Source: Porphyra umbilicalis (taxonomy: Eukaryota > Rhodophyta > Bangiophyceae > Bangiales > Bangiaceae). Taken from it: a stretch of DNA of 64,000 bases. Below the pieces are notes generated by a model. It made no database searches. It was given only the letters and a program-made list of their open reading frames with translations, and had not been told where the DNA came from. Made by a program: the position numbers and the translations under genes. Positions 22,028 to 31,949 of this stretch are shown here, in pieces (positions within the stretch are counted from its first letter, which is position 1; each line of letters opens with the position of its first letter). The stretch covers positions 124,001-188,000 of the forward strand of contig KV918801.1 of NCBI GenBank assembly GCA_002049455.2. Direction: 5' to 3'.

Positions 22028-24289
22028 GGCAGAGGGGCTCTATGCACCGGAGTACTTTGCCGTGAAGACGGCTTGCTGACGTTCAAGAGATGGAGGCCCT
22101 CGCCGGGCCGCCCACGAGGGCCCATGCCAGGCCGCCATCTTAATCGTTTTGTTTATCTGCATTTCATGTCGGACGATGAGTAGGTTTGTGAGAGGAGCGA
22201 AAGGGCCCGTACAGGCTCCACGAGCTCGGTCGTCCATATCGTCTCAGATTGAATGCTATTGTGCGTATTGACGTCAAGTGGTAGTGACAAAGCCGCTGCT
22301 CCAACAAGCAGCTTGCGTCTGTCAATGTTTCTCAGTCCCACTTTGTCCCGTATGCACCAAATCCGACGGCTGAGAGGGGGGCGCAGATAGCAAGCATCAC
22401 GACAAGGTACAGAGCGTGAACAATATATATGATTGACGCAGCTGGCGGCGCGCCGCTCCCTCCCGCACGTTGCAATGTTAGGGCCAAAGCAGGCTTTGCG
22501 CAGCTGAGGGGGGCGGGCGGACGCATGCCACTGCTTTATTCCAGACGTATCCCTCTTTCCAGGCCCAATGTGCTCTTTCAGCTCCCATTTCTGACCCGGG
22601 TGGCCCAGGGAACCATCAAAGGCGGCCCTGGTCATGTAGAAGAAGACCAGAAAGCGTGACGTGCGTAGGAGTGCGCGAGTTGGAGCTCGACGCATCGGCC
22701 TGGCACGACTCTGTAGCAGCTTTCGGCGCGGCCGTGACGCTTCGAGAGGCTCATGGGAGAAAGACAGCAGAAAGCCAGGAGTAGCCAAGTCAACGGGTGG
22801 CTATGAGGTCGCTTGGGTCGACGTGTTGACCAAGATTGCAGGAGATCGCATTACACTGAGAAATTGTCCCCGGATCCAGTGGTGCAATTAACCAATCAGT
22901 AATCAGCATCATGTGATCTAAACCACAAATCTGCCTGTGGACGCGCGAAGCTCATCTATTGGAGACGAGGTCTCGTGCACGGCCAGAGGATGCATCGCAC
23001 CAGATTCCACTCTGGGGCGTCGCCATGGCGACATATGGAAAATGCTCGCGGTGCCGTGGCCCCGGCCGAGAGGGGGAACTGCGTTACGACCAGCCCCTGG
23101 CACGGACACGTATACTTTTCCGTACCCAATCAGTGGGCGGCAATGCAGTGGCCGACGTGGCTTCCGTATCTTTGCTGTCGTCCCGCCGCCTGATCGACAG
23201 CCACGTCGCCAGGATGTGTGCGTCATGAGAGCACTTTGCAACGCGCGGCAGTGTCACTGTCACCTTCCACGAATCGTCCGTCGTTTTCCTGTGGCAAGTG
23301 CCCATCTCATATATCTCGTCGAAAGCGAGGTGTGTTGAGGTGCGGCGCTCCTCATACAGGACCGCAGCTGATTGGTCCTGATCGTCTCTGCCCGATCGGG
23401 GAGAGGGCGAGCCAAATGCAGGCGTGCTACTTTATTGGGCGTCCTCGCACTCAATACGTAGACATACGCGCGGCGCGAGGGGCTCGGTGCGCGAGGCCGG
23501 GAACCATGTGGATAGTGCCGCGTCTCTCCCGTGCCTGCGACTGGTTGACAGGTGGCGCATGCGCAGGGCTGCACCCCGAGACACTCTTGCTGCGCCAGCG
23601 AGCGTCTCATGCCAGCCGATTTTCGATTGGTTAGAAGACTGACCCGCACACGGCTGACCCTCGGCGACGCCTGCACAAGCTCTAGGCGGCGTTTTTTGCA
23701 GTGCCCTTGGTCTCCACAATCCAACAGTCAGACGTCATGGCTCTCATGGCCCTGGTGCTGGCCTCTCTTTGAGTGCCTGCTTCCGGGCCACACGTAAAAC
23801 CTCGTGATTGGGGGCGCGCCTGGGCTCTCTCGCAGGGTACTGTGCGAGGGGGTGTGGTGTCAGCTGGGCTGGTGGCCTTTTTGTGCGCCCCTTCGCCATC
23901 CGCGCCCCGTTGGCCATCGACGCCCCTCCCCTCCCCCCGCTCGCCAACGCAAAGAGCGCGTGACGGATCGCGCATGCCTGGGGACTCGTTCCGTTTGCGC
24001 TGCCGCCGCCGTACCCACCCTCTCGTGCAATCACGCGCACGCATGCCGTGCACACCCTCACCCCTGCGCGACGTTCCCACTCCTGACGCATTGACCTGGT
24101 TTGAGTTGGGTGGGGGCAGTGTCTACGGCGGCTTGCCACCGACTAGTTTCTACAAGGCTTCTCGACCAACTACGTCTTCTTCGCTCGTGTCGGATAGCGC
24201 GCGATCTGGGCGTCCGTCGGTGCCCGGCACAAGGTGACGCTTTGTCTCGCGTTGCTGCGCTGCTACGTTGCGCTCGCTGCGGCGCTACC
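22028..24289. other. 2.3 kb inside the Harbinger element with no recognised gene
   Basis: Moderate GC, with short overlapping frames on both strands and none protein-like over more than about 80 codons. It may hold the promoter and 5' exon of the Cys-rich gene at 24290. Confidence 0.5.
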
Positions 24290-25513
24290 ATGCCGGACTC
24301 GCCTGCCGCGCCAGCTGAGACGCCCGACTTGTCTTCGACACCCCCAGCCGACTCTGCACCCCTCTGCGGCTCCTCATCACACGCCAACTCGTCGCCTACG
24401 GCCCCCGCCTGCTCGATGCCCTCCGCGTCGCCGCCATCGGGCTCGGGCTGTCGCGCGGGGCCGCCTGAGCCTGCTGAGAAGGACACCCTCGCCTACACGC
24501 CGCGGCCGGCCCATGGGCCTCCGGCGCGTGGCATCACCAAGGCCCAGCTCCAACGCGGCCTCAGGAGCATCTGCACTGAGTGCAAGCGCGCGCAGAGCGT
24601 GAGCTCCAACGTCTCCATCTGCCCTGAGGAGTGCCCGTGCCCGTGGGCGCGCAGGCCTTCTGCTCATCCAGGCTGGGGATGGCGCTGGGTTGGCAGCACG
24701 GGCGGCTACTTGAGCCGCACGGCGGAGCGGCGCGCTCATCGTCGCCTTTGCTACGTGTGCCGACTTGCCATGACGGTCGGACCGGACCACCCTACCTGTC
24801 CCCCGTGGTGTCCTTGCCCGTGGGCGTCACCGCCTATCGTCGAGACGCCCCCGGACGAGATTGGCTGGGTGCATCACGTTAAGTGGGAGGCGTACGTGCG
24901 CGTCGAGGCGAACAAGCGCGCGGCCGCCGAGGCCAAGGTGCCACCGCGTTGGGTGCAAGTGGAGACGTGGCCGGACGCGAACGGCGTGCGCGGCCTGCGC
25001 TGGATTGACGCCAACAAGACGCAGCCGCCCGAGTGGTGGGAGCCGCAGCAGTTGGGACCGCTCCCCCCCGCCGCCGACTGTAACGCTTTCTCGGCCGTCT
25101 CGCGCTCGGCCGTGGCAGTGTGGACGGCGCCGCTTTGCCACACAAGGGTCAAGCGCAAGGACACGACTACGTTTGGGACCTCCGCCAAGACCAAGACCCC
25201 GACCAAGATCCACTTCAAGACGGCCAAGACATGGCCGACACCGACGCCAACCCCTCCCCTCTCCCAAACACCGACGCCAACCCCTCCCCCCTACCAATCC
25301 ATTGCGGCCAAAGCATGGCCGGCTCCGACGCCACCCCCCCCCTATCTTCTGGCCTTGACGATGACAACATTGATGAGATATCCCCTGTACGCCCTTCGAC
25401 ACCAACGCCCCCCCGTGTGCGCCCGTCTACAACAACCCCCCCCCCTGTGCGCCTGTCTTCATCAACTACCCCCCCTATTTCTGCCGACGCACGTGCCGGC
25501 CCCGTCGGTGTGA
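24290..25513 (+). CDS. Cys-rich protein with a duplicated C-x2-C-x12-C-x3-C-x-C-P-W motif
   Basis: ATG at 24290. The N-terminal ~90 residues are Pro/Ser/Ala-rich and disordered. Two identical-spacing Cys modules follow: C95, C98, C111, C115, C117 with P-W119, and C154, C157, C170, C174, C176 with P-W178, placed 59 residues apart. Five Cys at fixed spacing, twice, suggest a structural zinc-binding module, perhaps for DNA or protein contacts; I do not recognise it as a named family. The region to ~residue 260 is Trp-rich (WVQVETWPDANGVRGLRWID). After about codon 285 the frame becomes Pro/Thr-rich and the neighbouring frame (from 25231) looks more protein-like. This is therefore probably the N-terminus of one longer protein whose rest is annotated at 25231-27333, with a frame change near 25080-25200. 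Convergent with the Harbinger transposase. Confidence 0.6.
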   Translation: MPDSPAAPAETPDLSSTPPADSAPLCGSSSHANSSPTAPACSMPSASPPSGSGCRAGPPEPAEKDTLAYTPRPAHGPPARGITKAQLQRGLRSICTECKRAQSVSSNVSICPEECPCPWARRPSAHPGWGWRWVGSTGGYLSRTAERRAHRRLCYVCRLAMTVGPDHPTCPPWCPCPWASPPIVETPPDEIGWVHHVKWEAYVRVEANKRAAAEAKVPPRWVQVETWPDANGVRGLRWIDANKTQPPEWWEPQQLGPLPPAADCNAFSAVSRSAVAVWTAPLCHTRVKRKDTTTFGTSAKTKTPTKIHFKTAKTWPTPTPTPPLSQTPTPTPPPYQSIAAKAWPAPTPPPPYLLALTMTTLMRYPLYALRHQRPPVCARLQQPPPLCACLHQLPPLFLPTHVPAPSV

Positions 25514-27333
25514 ACATGGAGCACGGCGCCGGGCCGGAGCAGGCGGCAGAGGAGGAGCCAGTTCGTCAAGACCCTGTCGGCAACCATGCTCGCGTCCCAG
25601 CGACGGGAGGCTCGCGCCCTACTCGTGGTGTGGGGTGGATTCGTGACGAGCGCGAGGTGCTTTGCGGGGTCTACGTGGAGGCAACTCTCAACTCCGAGGT
25701 TGGAACGGACCAGCGCATGGAGACCTTCAAGAGCGACTACTGCGGTCGGTTCCGCGCTCAGCTGCCTGACTCTCTGCCGCAAGTGGACCGGCGCCGCGCG
25801 CGCTCAACGCCGGCCATTGACAAGGAGCTCAAGTACAACATCTTCCCCATGGTGGAAAGCTTTAAGAACATGTACATGTCTGTTCTCAACGCCAAGCTCA
25901 CGGGCAACCCGACGCCTGCGACCTGATCAACGCCACCGTGGCCAAGTGGAACGGCCTCAGCCCCTACGAGGGCTTCAAGGCCGAGGTCGTCGCAACGCTC
26001 AAGTGCCCTCCGCTTCCCTACTGGAGGATCTTGCGACGCTGGACCGCTTTAGTGGCGCGGCTACCGTGGCGGCCATGCGAGGGTCGCACCGCGCTTCAGG
26101 CGTGCACGGTGCATCCGGTGCAGAGCTGTGTGACGAGGACCCGCTGGACGGCCTGACGGACGAGGACGAGGACCTGAGCATGGGGCCAAGTAGCTCTACG
26201 TACGCGCGGGGCCGGCAACAACGCAAGAGGAGCGTGTTTCAAGAACGGCCTGTCGGAAACAAGGCCGCCAAGGCAGCTTCCCGCATGGAGGCTACCCTGC
26301 AACGTGAGTCCATCTCCAACACTGTGGCGCTAAACGCGTTGGCCCGGTCGGCTGCTGATCGCGCCGACATTGCCTTCTGGCTTCCCCTGCCGCTGCCAAC
26401 TCGGTCGAGGGGCGTCAGTGGTGGGAGCGCGAGATGACACGTCGGTTGCATGATGCTGATGGCCGTGCCCCCCCCGCGGCCAATGCCAACGCACCCGACC
26501 ATGGTGAGGAGGAGGTATTGCAACGACGTATTGACGCGGCCACGGCTGCGGCCGAAGCCGTCGCCCCAAGGGGCAGCCGCGGAGGGCGTGGCCGAGGGCG
26601 TGGGGCCTTTGTTGGACGCGAGCGCGGAGCTCGGCGTGGCGGTCGATGCGCTGAGGTACCTGCCAATGGCGGCCGAGATTACCGTGGTCGCGGCGGTGGT
26701 CGCCGCGGTGGAGTTCAACTTGGGCGTAGAGGACGCCACAGTGGGCGTGTTTCATCCACCGACGAGGAGGAGGAGACGGTCTCCGAGTCTGACAACGACA
26801 CAGACGACGCCCCCCCCCTTCATCGCAGGCATCGTACCTGCGTCGCAGACCGCGCTGCAGACCACGGCACGTCCCCGCCGCCTCCGCCGACGGCGTCGCC
26901 GCCGAGCACAACTATTGAGGCCGCACGCGTGGCCGCGGAGCTGATCTCGTCGCAAGCCATGACTACCGGCAACGATAGAAACGTCGGGAGCGTGGTGCAT
27001 GGCACGGCAGGCGACGATGGTGAGCCCCAAGCAGGGGAGGGAGCCGAGGATGGTGAGACCCCAGCAGGGGAGGGAGGAGCCGATGCACAAGACCCCAGCC
27101 GTGTCGACTTGAGCGCCAGCGTCTCTAGTGCCCGCCCCCCGCTGCCGCCTCGACGCCGTGTGGCACTGGCTCGAGGCCGCGCTGCGCAGACAACCAAGCG
27201 GCGGCGCTTTGAGGAGATGGCCAACGCCGCCGGCGTTGATGTCGACACACGCATCTTGGACACTATGGACTGGGACAACTGGGCAGACGGTGGAGACTCT
27301 AGCAGCGGCGGTGACGACGAGGAGGGGCCCTAG
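25231..27333 (+). pseudogene. Harbinger ORF2-type Myb/SANT-like DNA-binding protein, frame broken
   Basis: Autonomous Harbingers encode, besides the nuclease, a Myb/trihelix-like protein that binds the transposon ends and brings the nuclease into the nucleus. Here a Pro/Thr-rich leader is followed by GVGWIRDEREVLCGVYVEAT, then FKSDYCGRFRAQLPD and YNIFPMVESFKNMYMSVLNA, the usual helix pattern. The reading then changes frame near 25920 (to INATVAKWNGLSPYEGFKAE), near 26025 (to EDLATLDRFSG ... RPVGNKAAKAASRMEATLQ), and near 26385 (to ANSVEGRQWWEREMTRRL). The RPVG..AAK and EGRQWWEREM parts match the conserved C-terminal half of this family. From 26434 to TAG 27333 the frame is intact: RGG-type repeats (RGGRGRGRGAFVGR), an acidic stretch, and a D/W-rich end. 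Either a decayed gene or indel errors; the nuclease gene is intact. Confidence 0.7.
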
Positions 27334-27419
27334 GCGGACGGCCGCTGGTTTCTGGGCCGCTGGTTTCTGTGCCAAGAACATGGACCTGCAACTGGCATCA
27401 TGGACCGACTGATTGCGTG

Positions 27420-27612
27420 CGTATCCTGTTGCTATGTTTTCTTGAACTGTGCTTTGATGGCCATGGACATGGCCAACCTTGATGATGGACTGTGTATGTG
27501 TGCTCTCTTTTTGCTCAGTTGCTCTGTTTGCTTGACTTGTGTCTTGATGGCCATCGACTTGGCCAAGCTTGATGATCGGCGATGTAGCTGTGCTTATCTT
27601 TTTGCTTGGTGA
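27420..27612 (+). repeat. Two imperfect ~100-bp direct repeats downstream of the Myb-like gene
   Basis: TTGATGGCCATGGACATGGC-CAACCTTGATGATGG and TTGATGGCCATCGACTTGGC-CAAGCTTGATGATCGG head two adjacent units. They could form a 70-codon frame (CALMAMDMANLDD, CVLMAIDLAKLDD), but position in the 3' flank suggests UTR repeats. Confidence 0.55.
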
Positions 27613-27656
27613 TTGCTTTGTACGGCACATGACATGCACGCTTCCATGAGAAAAGG

Positions 27657-27684
27657 TTTTTTTTTCCCGTCACGGGTTTTTTTT
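27657..27684 (+). terminator. T9-hairpin-T8 3' element of the Myb-like gene
   Basis: Nine T, the palindrome CCCGTCACGGG, then eight T, about 320 bp after the stop of the Myb-like gene. An almost identical layout follows the convergent transposase gene (28475-28505 on the minus strand). Likely a shared 3'-end or termination signal of the element; inference from position and symmetry. Confidence 0.5.
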
Positions 27685-28474
27685 CCTTATCAGCTGTGAC
27701 ATTGATGCTTGGCTTGCCTCGACGTGACCAGCTCCATGGTGTGCACATCGGTCGCAAGACGCACGACAAGATGAACAAGAGCACCGCGAATATTCAGGTC
27801 CTTGAGAGCAGAGCTGGCTCCAGCTCCAGCTGCTCGGCCAAGTCAACAAAAATCACCTTGGTGCTGGCGTCCGATGTAGCTTGCTGATGCAAACATGCCT
27901 AGTTCGGGGTTAGGGACTATTTTGATGGACCTTGCGGTACTTCTAGAGATAAAATATGCAGTTCCATTCTTGCACGCCATGCGGTCTGCCCACGCGTGCA
28001 GATTTCGCTGTGTAAGCAGCAAATACACGTACGGGACAGGATGGCACATCTGGAATCCACCTTTGTTTTTTATCGAATGTGCTGAATCGCCTTATCATCA
28101 ACATCGCGCAAGTGGTGGCTCGTACAACAACAGCCATGGCCGTCACTGTGATGCGCTCTGACCAAGACCCCGGTGTGAATGTTGTGAGAGCGAGGCTTAG
28201 CATCGTTGGTTCACAGTCGCCAGGACATGAAGGGTGCACATTGAGGCCCCAGGAGCGCGGTAGTAAATGAAAGGGTGGGTGCTAGCTTTCAATGACTACC
28301 GCGCAGTACACGGTTCACGGGCGCACAGGCTCGCAACACAGTCAACAAGAGATAATCAATGCATTATCTGTACGCAAACAATCCATAGTCAACAAATATA
28401 CGTGCTACCCGCCCATGGTCAGCTGATAGACCGATCACGCGCATAATGTAACCGTAGGGCAAGTGCTTCTAAAG

Positions 28475-28505
28475 AAAAAAAACCCTGTCCAGCGGGAAAA
28501 AAAAA
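28475..28505 (-). terminator. T9-hairpin-T8 3' element of the transposase gene
   Basis: Read on the minus strand: nine T, CCCGCTGGACAGGG (CCC/GGG stem), eight T. It begins 24 bp after the transposase stop codon. Same architecture as 27657-27684 after the opposing gene. Confidence 0.5.
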
Positions 28506-28528
28506 CTTTGATCCACGGCGCCTTCCCC

Positions 28529-30037
28529 TCAACGAAGCACGTCCTCAGCCCGACTTGATCCCTCGCTCAACCCACCTACATCTGGCAGTCGCAAGTACGG
28601 GGCTAAGAGGCTGCCGCGGTCGGCCCACACGTGCTCTGCCAAGTCATGGAGCAAGGAGAAGTGCTCTTGCGTGTCCTTGGCCTCTTTCTCGGCCATTTGC
28701 ATGTACCTCGCCGTTCCCATCGGGGCGCCTTCACAGCCACGACGGTCATTGCCTCGACCGTCAAAATCAGGCACAGGTGCGCCCCATACAGAGCCACAGG
28801 TTGGCCCATCGTCCTTGACAAAGGCCGTCCCATCGCCACTGGCGCCTTGATAGTCACCGTCGTGACGTCCGCTCCTCGCGCCGCGTACCGCCGCCGCCGC
28901 CGCCATGCGCGTTGATGCAATAAAGCCGTGACGCCGGTGTTCCACGGCCATGTTGTGGAGGATGGCCACGGCTTTGGCCGTGTTGATGAGGCGCGGCAGC
29001 GTCATGTAGCGCGCCGGGTACTTGGTGATGAACCATCGCGACCACCACACCGCGTACAGGCGCTCCGCGTCCTTGCGCACCGCCTCCTGCAGGCGGTTGT
29101 ACACCTGTCGTCGAGGCGTGTCGGGCTTGGAGTAGGGCTGAGCAAATATAGCGTATCGGGGGTATCCTTGATCGGCCGCGTAGAAAAGCAATCGACGAGA
29201 GCGGCCGTTCAGTGTGTAGTTGTAGATCCTCGGTGGCCACGTTCCATCGTTAACGTCCAGCATCAGCGGCGACGCGGCTAGCACGTTCTTGTCGTTGTAG
29301 GCGCCCGGGCACCCCACAAACATGTGCCAGATGTACAGGTCCTCGTCACACACCGTCTCAATCACTACCGAGATCTTGCCGTTGCGGTCCTTGTACTGCC
29401 CGGCGAGGGCCTTTGGGCACTTGGCCCACGTCCAGTGGGTGCAGTCGATAGAGCCCATGCAGCCCGGCATGCCGCGGGCCGCGTTGCGCGTGAGGATGTG
29501 CTCCAGCTCCTCGGCATTGGGACGCCGCAGGTACGTAGGTTCCCACTTGTCAATAATAAAGTGCGTCAGGCGGCGAGTGTACATATCAATGGTGGAGCGG
29601 GAAAGGCGACAGTACTCGTCAGCGCGGTCAAAGGGCTCTCCATACCCAAGCACCCTCAACGCGGCAGACACCTTCTGAATGGCATGGGCCTGCGGGCGAC
29701 CGGTGGCGTTGACAGTGCGCCTCCACATGGGCTCGTTGCAAATAGCCCGAAACAGACGGTTGAAAACCGGCCGTGGCAGGCGGAAACGCTCCTCAAACGC
29801 GTCCTCGCCGTAGACCGGTGGCGCCCCGTCCACACCAAAGTAATCTCGCAGAATGGCATGCGCACCTAGGTCAAAATCGCGAGGCCGGTTCGGGCGACGG
29901 CCTGGACGGGAGCCTCCAACGCGCTTGCGCAAGCGTCCGGCTCGCACCGAGAGAAGCGCACGGCGCACAGAGAGGGTGGCTCGAGCCCCAAGCACGACGG
30001 CCATCTGCAGCTCATCCTCAGCTACATCGTCGTCCAT
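28529..30037 (-). CDS. PIF/Harbinger DDE transposase (Plant_tran-type nuclease)
   Basis: A 502-residue intact single-exon protein from ATG 30037 to TGA 28529. Residues ~1-55 are basic. Residues 75-170 form the usual helical DNA-binding region with FRLPRPVFNRL and ALRVLGYGEPFDRADEYCRL-type motifs. The nuclease core shows GSIDCTHW (D198), GCPGAYNDKNVL, FYAADQGYPRYAIF (D289) and QEAVRKDAERLYAVW (E325). The second Asp and Glu are 35 residues apart, all as in the plant/protist Harbinger nuclease family. It cuts at element ends and inserts into TWA targets, acting in the nucleus with a Myb-like partner. That partner gene is convergent at 24290-27333. The C-terminal ~130 residues are Gly/Asp-rich. 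An intact frame in an otherwise error-prone region suggests recent activity. Confidence 0.93.
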   Translation of the reverse strand: MDDDVAEDELQMAVVLGARATLSVRRALLSVRAGRLRKRVGGSRPGRRPNRPRDFDLGAHAILRDYFGVDGAPPVYGEDAFEERFRLPRPVFNRLFRAICNEPMWRRTVNATGRPQAHAIQKVSAALRVLGYGEPFDRADEYCRLSRSTIDMYTRRLTHFIIDKWEPTYLRRPNAEELEHILTRNAARGMPGCMGSIDCTHWTWAKCPKALAGQYKDRNGKISVVIETVCDEDLYIWHMFVGCPGAYNDKNVLAASPLMLDVNDGTWPPRIYNYTLNGRSRRLLFYAADQGYPRYAIFAQPYSKPDTPRRQVYNRLQEAVRKDAERLYAVWWSRWFITKYPARYMTLPRLINTAKAVAILHNMAVEHRRHGFIASTRMAAAAAVRGARSGRHDGDYQGASGDGTAFVKDDGPTCGSVWGAPVPDFDGRGNDRRGCEGAPMGTARYMQMAEKEAKDTQEHFSLLHDLAEHVWADRGSLLAPYLRLPDVGGLSEGSSRAEDVLR

Positions 30038-31220
30038 GATCCACGGGCCCGGCGCGGGCCGGAAAACTCAAAGCGGGATGATGACGGGAAAATGAGAGAG
30101 GGAAGAAGACGGTGCCCACGACGGGAGCATGTCGTCGAGCACACGACGTCGGCGTGCGTCGTGCGGTGCGCGTCGCGCTCCCGGTACCAGCCGGCTGACG
30201 GTGCATATACCGTGCCCAGGCGTCCTGGACAGGTGGTGCCCCCTGTCACCGCCACCCCCACAATTTGGACACTGTGATGGGGGTGCGTCGAGCGCGACCC
30301 GCCCTCCACCTGGCCAATGAGGCCTGTTCAGTGGGGTACAGCGGGAGCACCCCCTCCTGCGCGCCCTCCTGCGCGCCCTGGTGGCCAGGAAGCGAGGCTC
30401 TCGACCCGATCGGCCACCCAGAGGCGATCAGCCACTACAAGCAGAAACAGGTCCGCCAGCCGCATGGCACAACGTGGCGACGCGTTGGGAGCGACCGGCC
30501 TTCACGGGGCCGTCATGCAGTGCATGCGAATCTCGTCAGTTGACAGCACGCGGCACGCTTGCAAGAGTGGTCCTGCTGGTGTTTCTCCGGCTCGTTATGC
30601 GGCCTCGAACGAGGCTGTGTCGGATGGTGGTCTGGAGTGAGAGCTCCTGTCCGGCCCCTACGTCCAACATTTTGGTTGCACAGATCGATACTCGGCAGCG
30701 AAACGTACGCCACTCGCCTGCGATGTCACACGATGACTAGTTTTAGGTTGGCTGATATTTGACCGGGGTCGGTCGCGTGATGGGCACGAATCACCACCGC
30801 GTGATGGGCACGAATCACCCGGGCCGCCGACGGCCCAGCGCCAAAACCAGACGGTGCGATCAAGAGTGTCACACGTGGTGACCATCACGATCGTCTCGGA
30901 GCTCTCCTGAGCCAGTGACAGCGCTCCATTTCGCCTAAAACGGGCCGGCCCCGTTCGGACCGGTCGGTAATCGGCCTCTGACGTCCCCAAATCTGGCTTC
31001 TATGAGGACGCCCACCCTTGATTCGCGACTGCCTCCGAACTCACCTCTGGGTTATCCGGTTGGACTTATCTCGGCGCTGTAAATCGTTTCTGGCCCGTTT
31101 GCGGAAGTTCTGCATACGGGACGTTGTCGGTGGTGCTAGTTTCCGCATATGGTGCCACGTTAGACACGTGGGGACACGTGGTCCATATTTTTACGATAAT
31201 CGACATTGTTGGGATTGCTC
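30038..31220. other. Right end region of the Harbinger element, no gene
   Basis: Contains the transposase promoter region and two tandem copies of CGCGTGATGGGCACGAATC-ACC at about 30776-30820. A TCCGAACT motif at 31033-31041 also occurs three times near the left end (17770, 17844, 17945). Confidence 0.5.
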
Positions 31221-31253
31221 TAACCCCTGTGCTTACTGCACTCGGTCACGTGG

Positions 31254-31736
31254 TCAGCGCTCCATCGTGCGCGCGCCCGGTTTGAGGATTGTCCCGAGCT
31301 CCAGCCACTTCCTCAAACACCCCCTCGCCATGAAGTTCCAATGTCTCAGCTCGTGTACGGGGCGGTCCATCAACCAACGTGACAAATCGTACGCATAATA
31401 ACAGGTGTTCCTGCAGTTCGAGCAGTACCGCAACTTGCGCACAACCGCCATCCTGGGCGCCGCTGTCTTGCATTGCGCATTGAGTTTGTTGCACGCGCTC
31501 ACGGCTTTGGTCCAATCTGCGGCGGTGTAGACGGGCTCGTCTTCGCGCAACATTGAAACCAGTGCGACACCTTCGTTGGCCGTTGCGTCGGACCCGCCAG
31601 AGGCCATCGGCCGTGCAACCGACGCAGTGATGGAGAGGGCCGGCATGGCTGTGGCGGCGCGAGCGGCGGACAGCACAGCGACGGCCACAAAGGAGGCCGC
31701 AAAGAGGATGAGAGTGGAGGCCTTGCGCAGCGTCAT
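31254..31736 (-). CDS. Small secreted Cys-containing protein
   Basis: A 160-residue protein from ATG 31736; a longer frame upstream starts only at non-ATG codons. The N-terminus MTLRKASTLILFAASFVAVA followed by VLSAARAATA is a clear signal peptide with a likely cleavage site near residue 29-31. The mature part carries six Cys, four of them clustered in RYCSNCRNTCYYAYDL preceded by CNKLNAQC, consistent with disulphides in an extracellular protein. A basic tail follows. No family recognised. It ends 33 bp outside the right end of the Harbinger element, which therefore sits in its 3' flank. No introns needed. Confidence 0.6.
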   Translation of the reverse strand: MTLRKASTLILFAASFVAVAVLSAARAATAMPALSITASVARPMASGGSDATANEGVALVSMLREDEPVYTAADWTKAVSACNKLNAQCKTAAPRMAVVRKLRYCSNCRNTCYYAYDLSRWLMDRPVHELRHWNFMARGCLRKWLELGTILKPGARTMER

Positions 31737-31949
31737 GTTGAAGGGAGAGCGATGGAAAGTTGGGGGGCGATGGCAGACGCACAATGCCAGCGATACGAAG
31801 CAGTTGGATTGGTACGGCTAGTGGGGGCGAGGAGGGTGAGACTGCGCACCGTGCGCTGTTCGGCCTGGGGAACGGGCCTGGACGTCCTCTCCATTGCTGC
31901 CCTCTCCACCTCTTGTACATTCCGCCTGCAGCGTCGCCAGTGATCGCTC

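Larger units (their letters stand above)
17738..31220. mobile_element. 13.5-kb PIF/Harbinger transposon with accessory genes
   Basis: The left end reads GAGCAACGCCAACAATGTC. The right end, read inward, is GAGCAATCCCAACAATGTC, matching 17 of 19 bases. TAA lies immediately outside both (17735-17737 and 31221-31223), the expected 3-bp target type. The TIR also resembles the TTA-flanked MITE at 14326. Between the ends are a DDE Harbinger transposase gene (minus), a convergent Cys-rich/Myb-like gene (plus), and two nuclear-protein-like genes on the plus strand. I saw no better partner for either end inside. Known autonomous Harbingers are usually 3-7 kb, so this size is unusual. The alternative is two unrelated MITE ends that bracket the region by chance. 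Confidence 0.62.
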
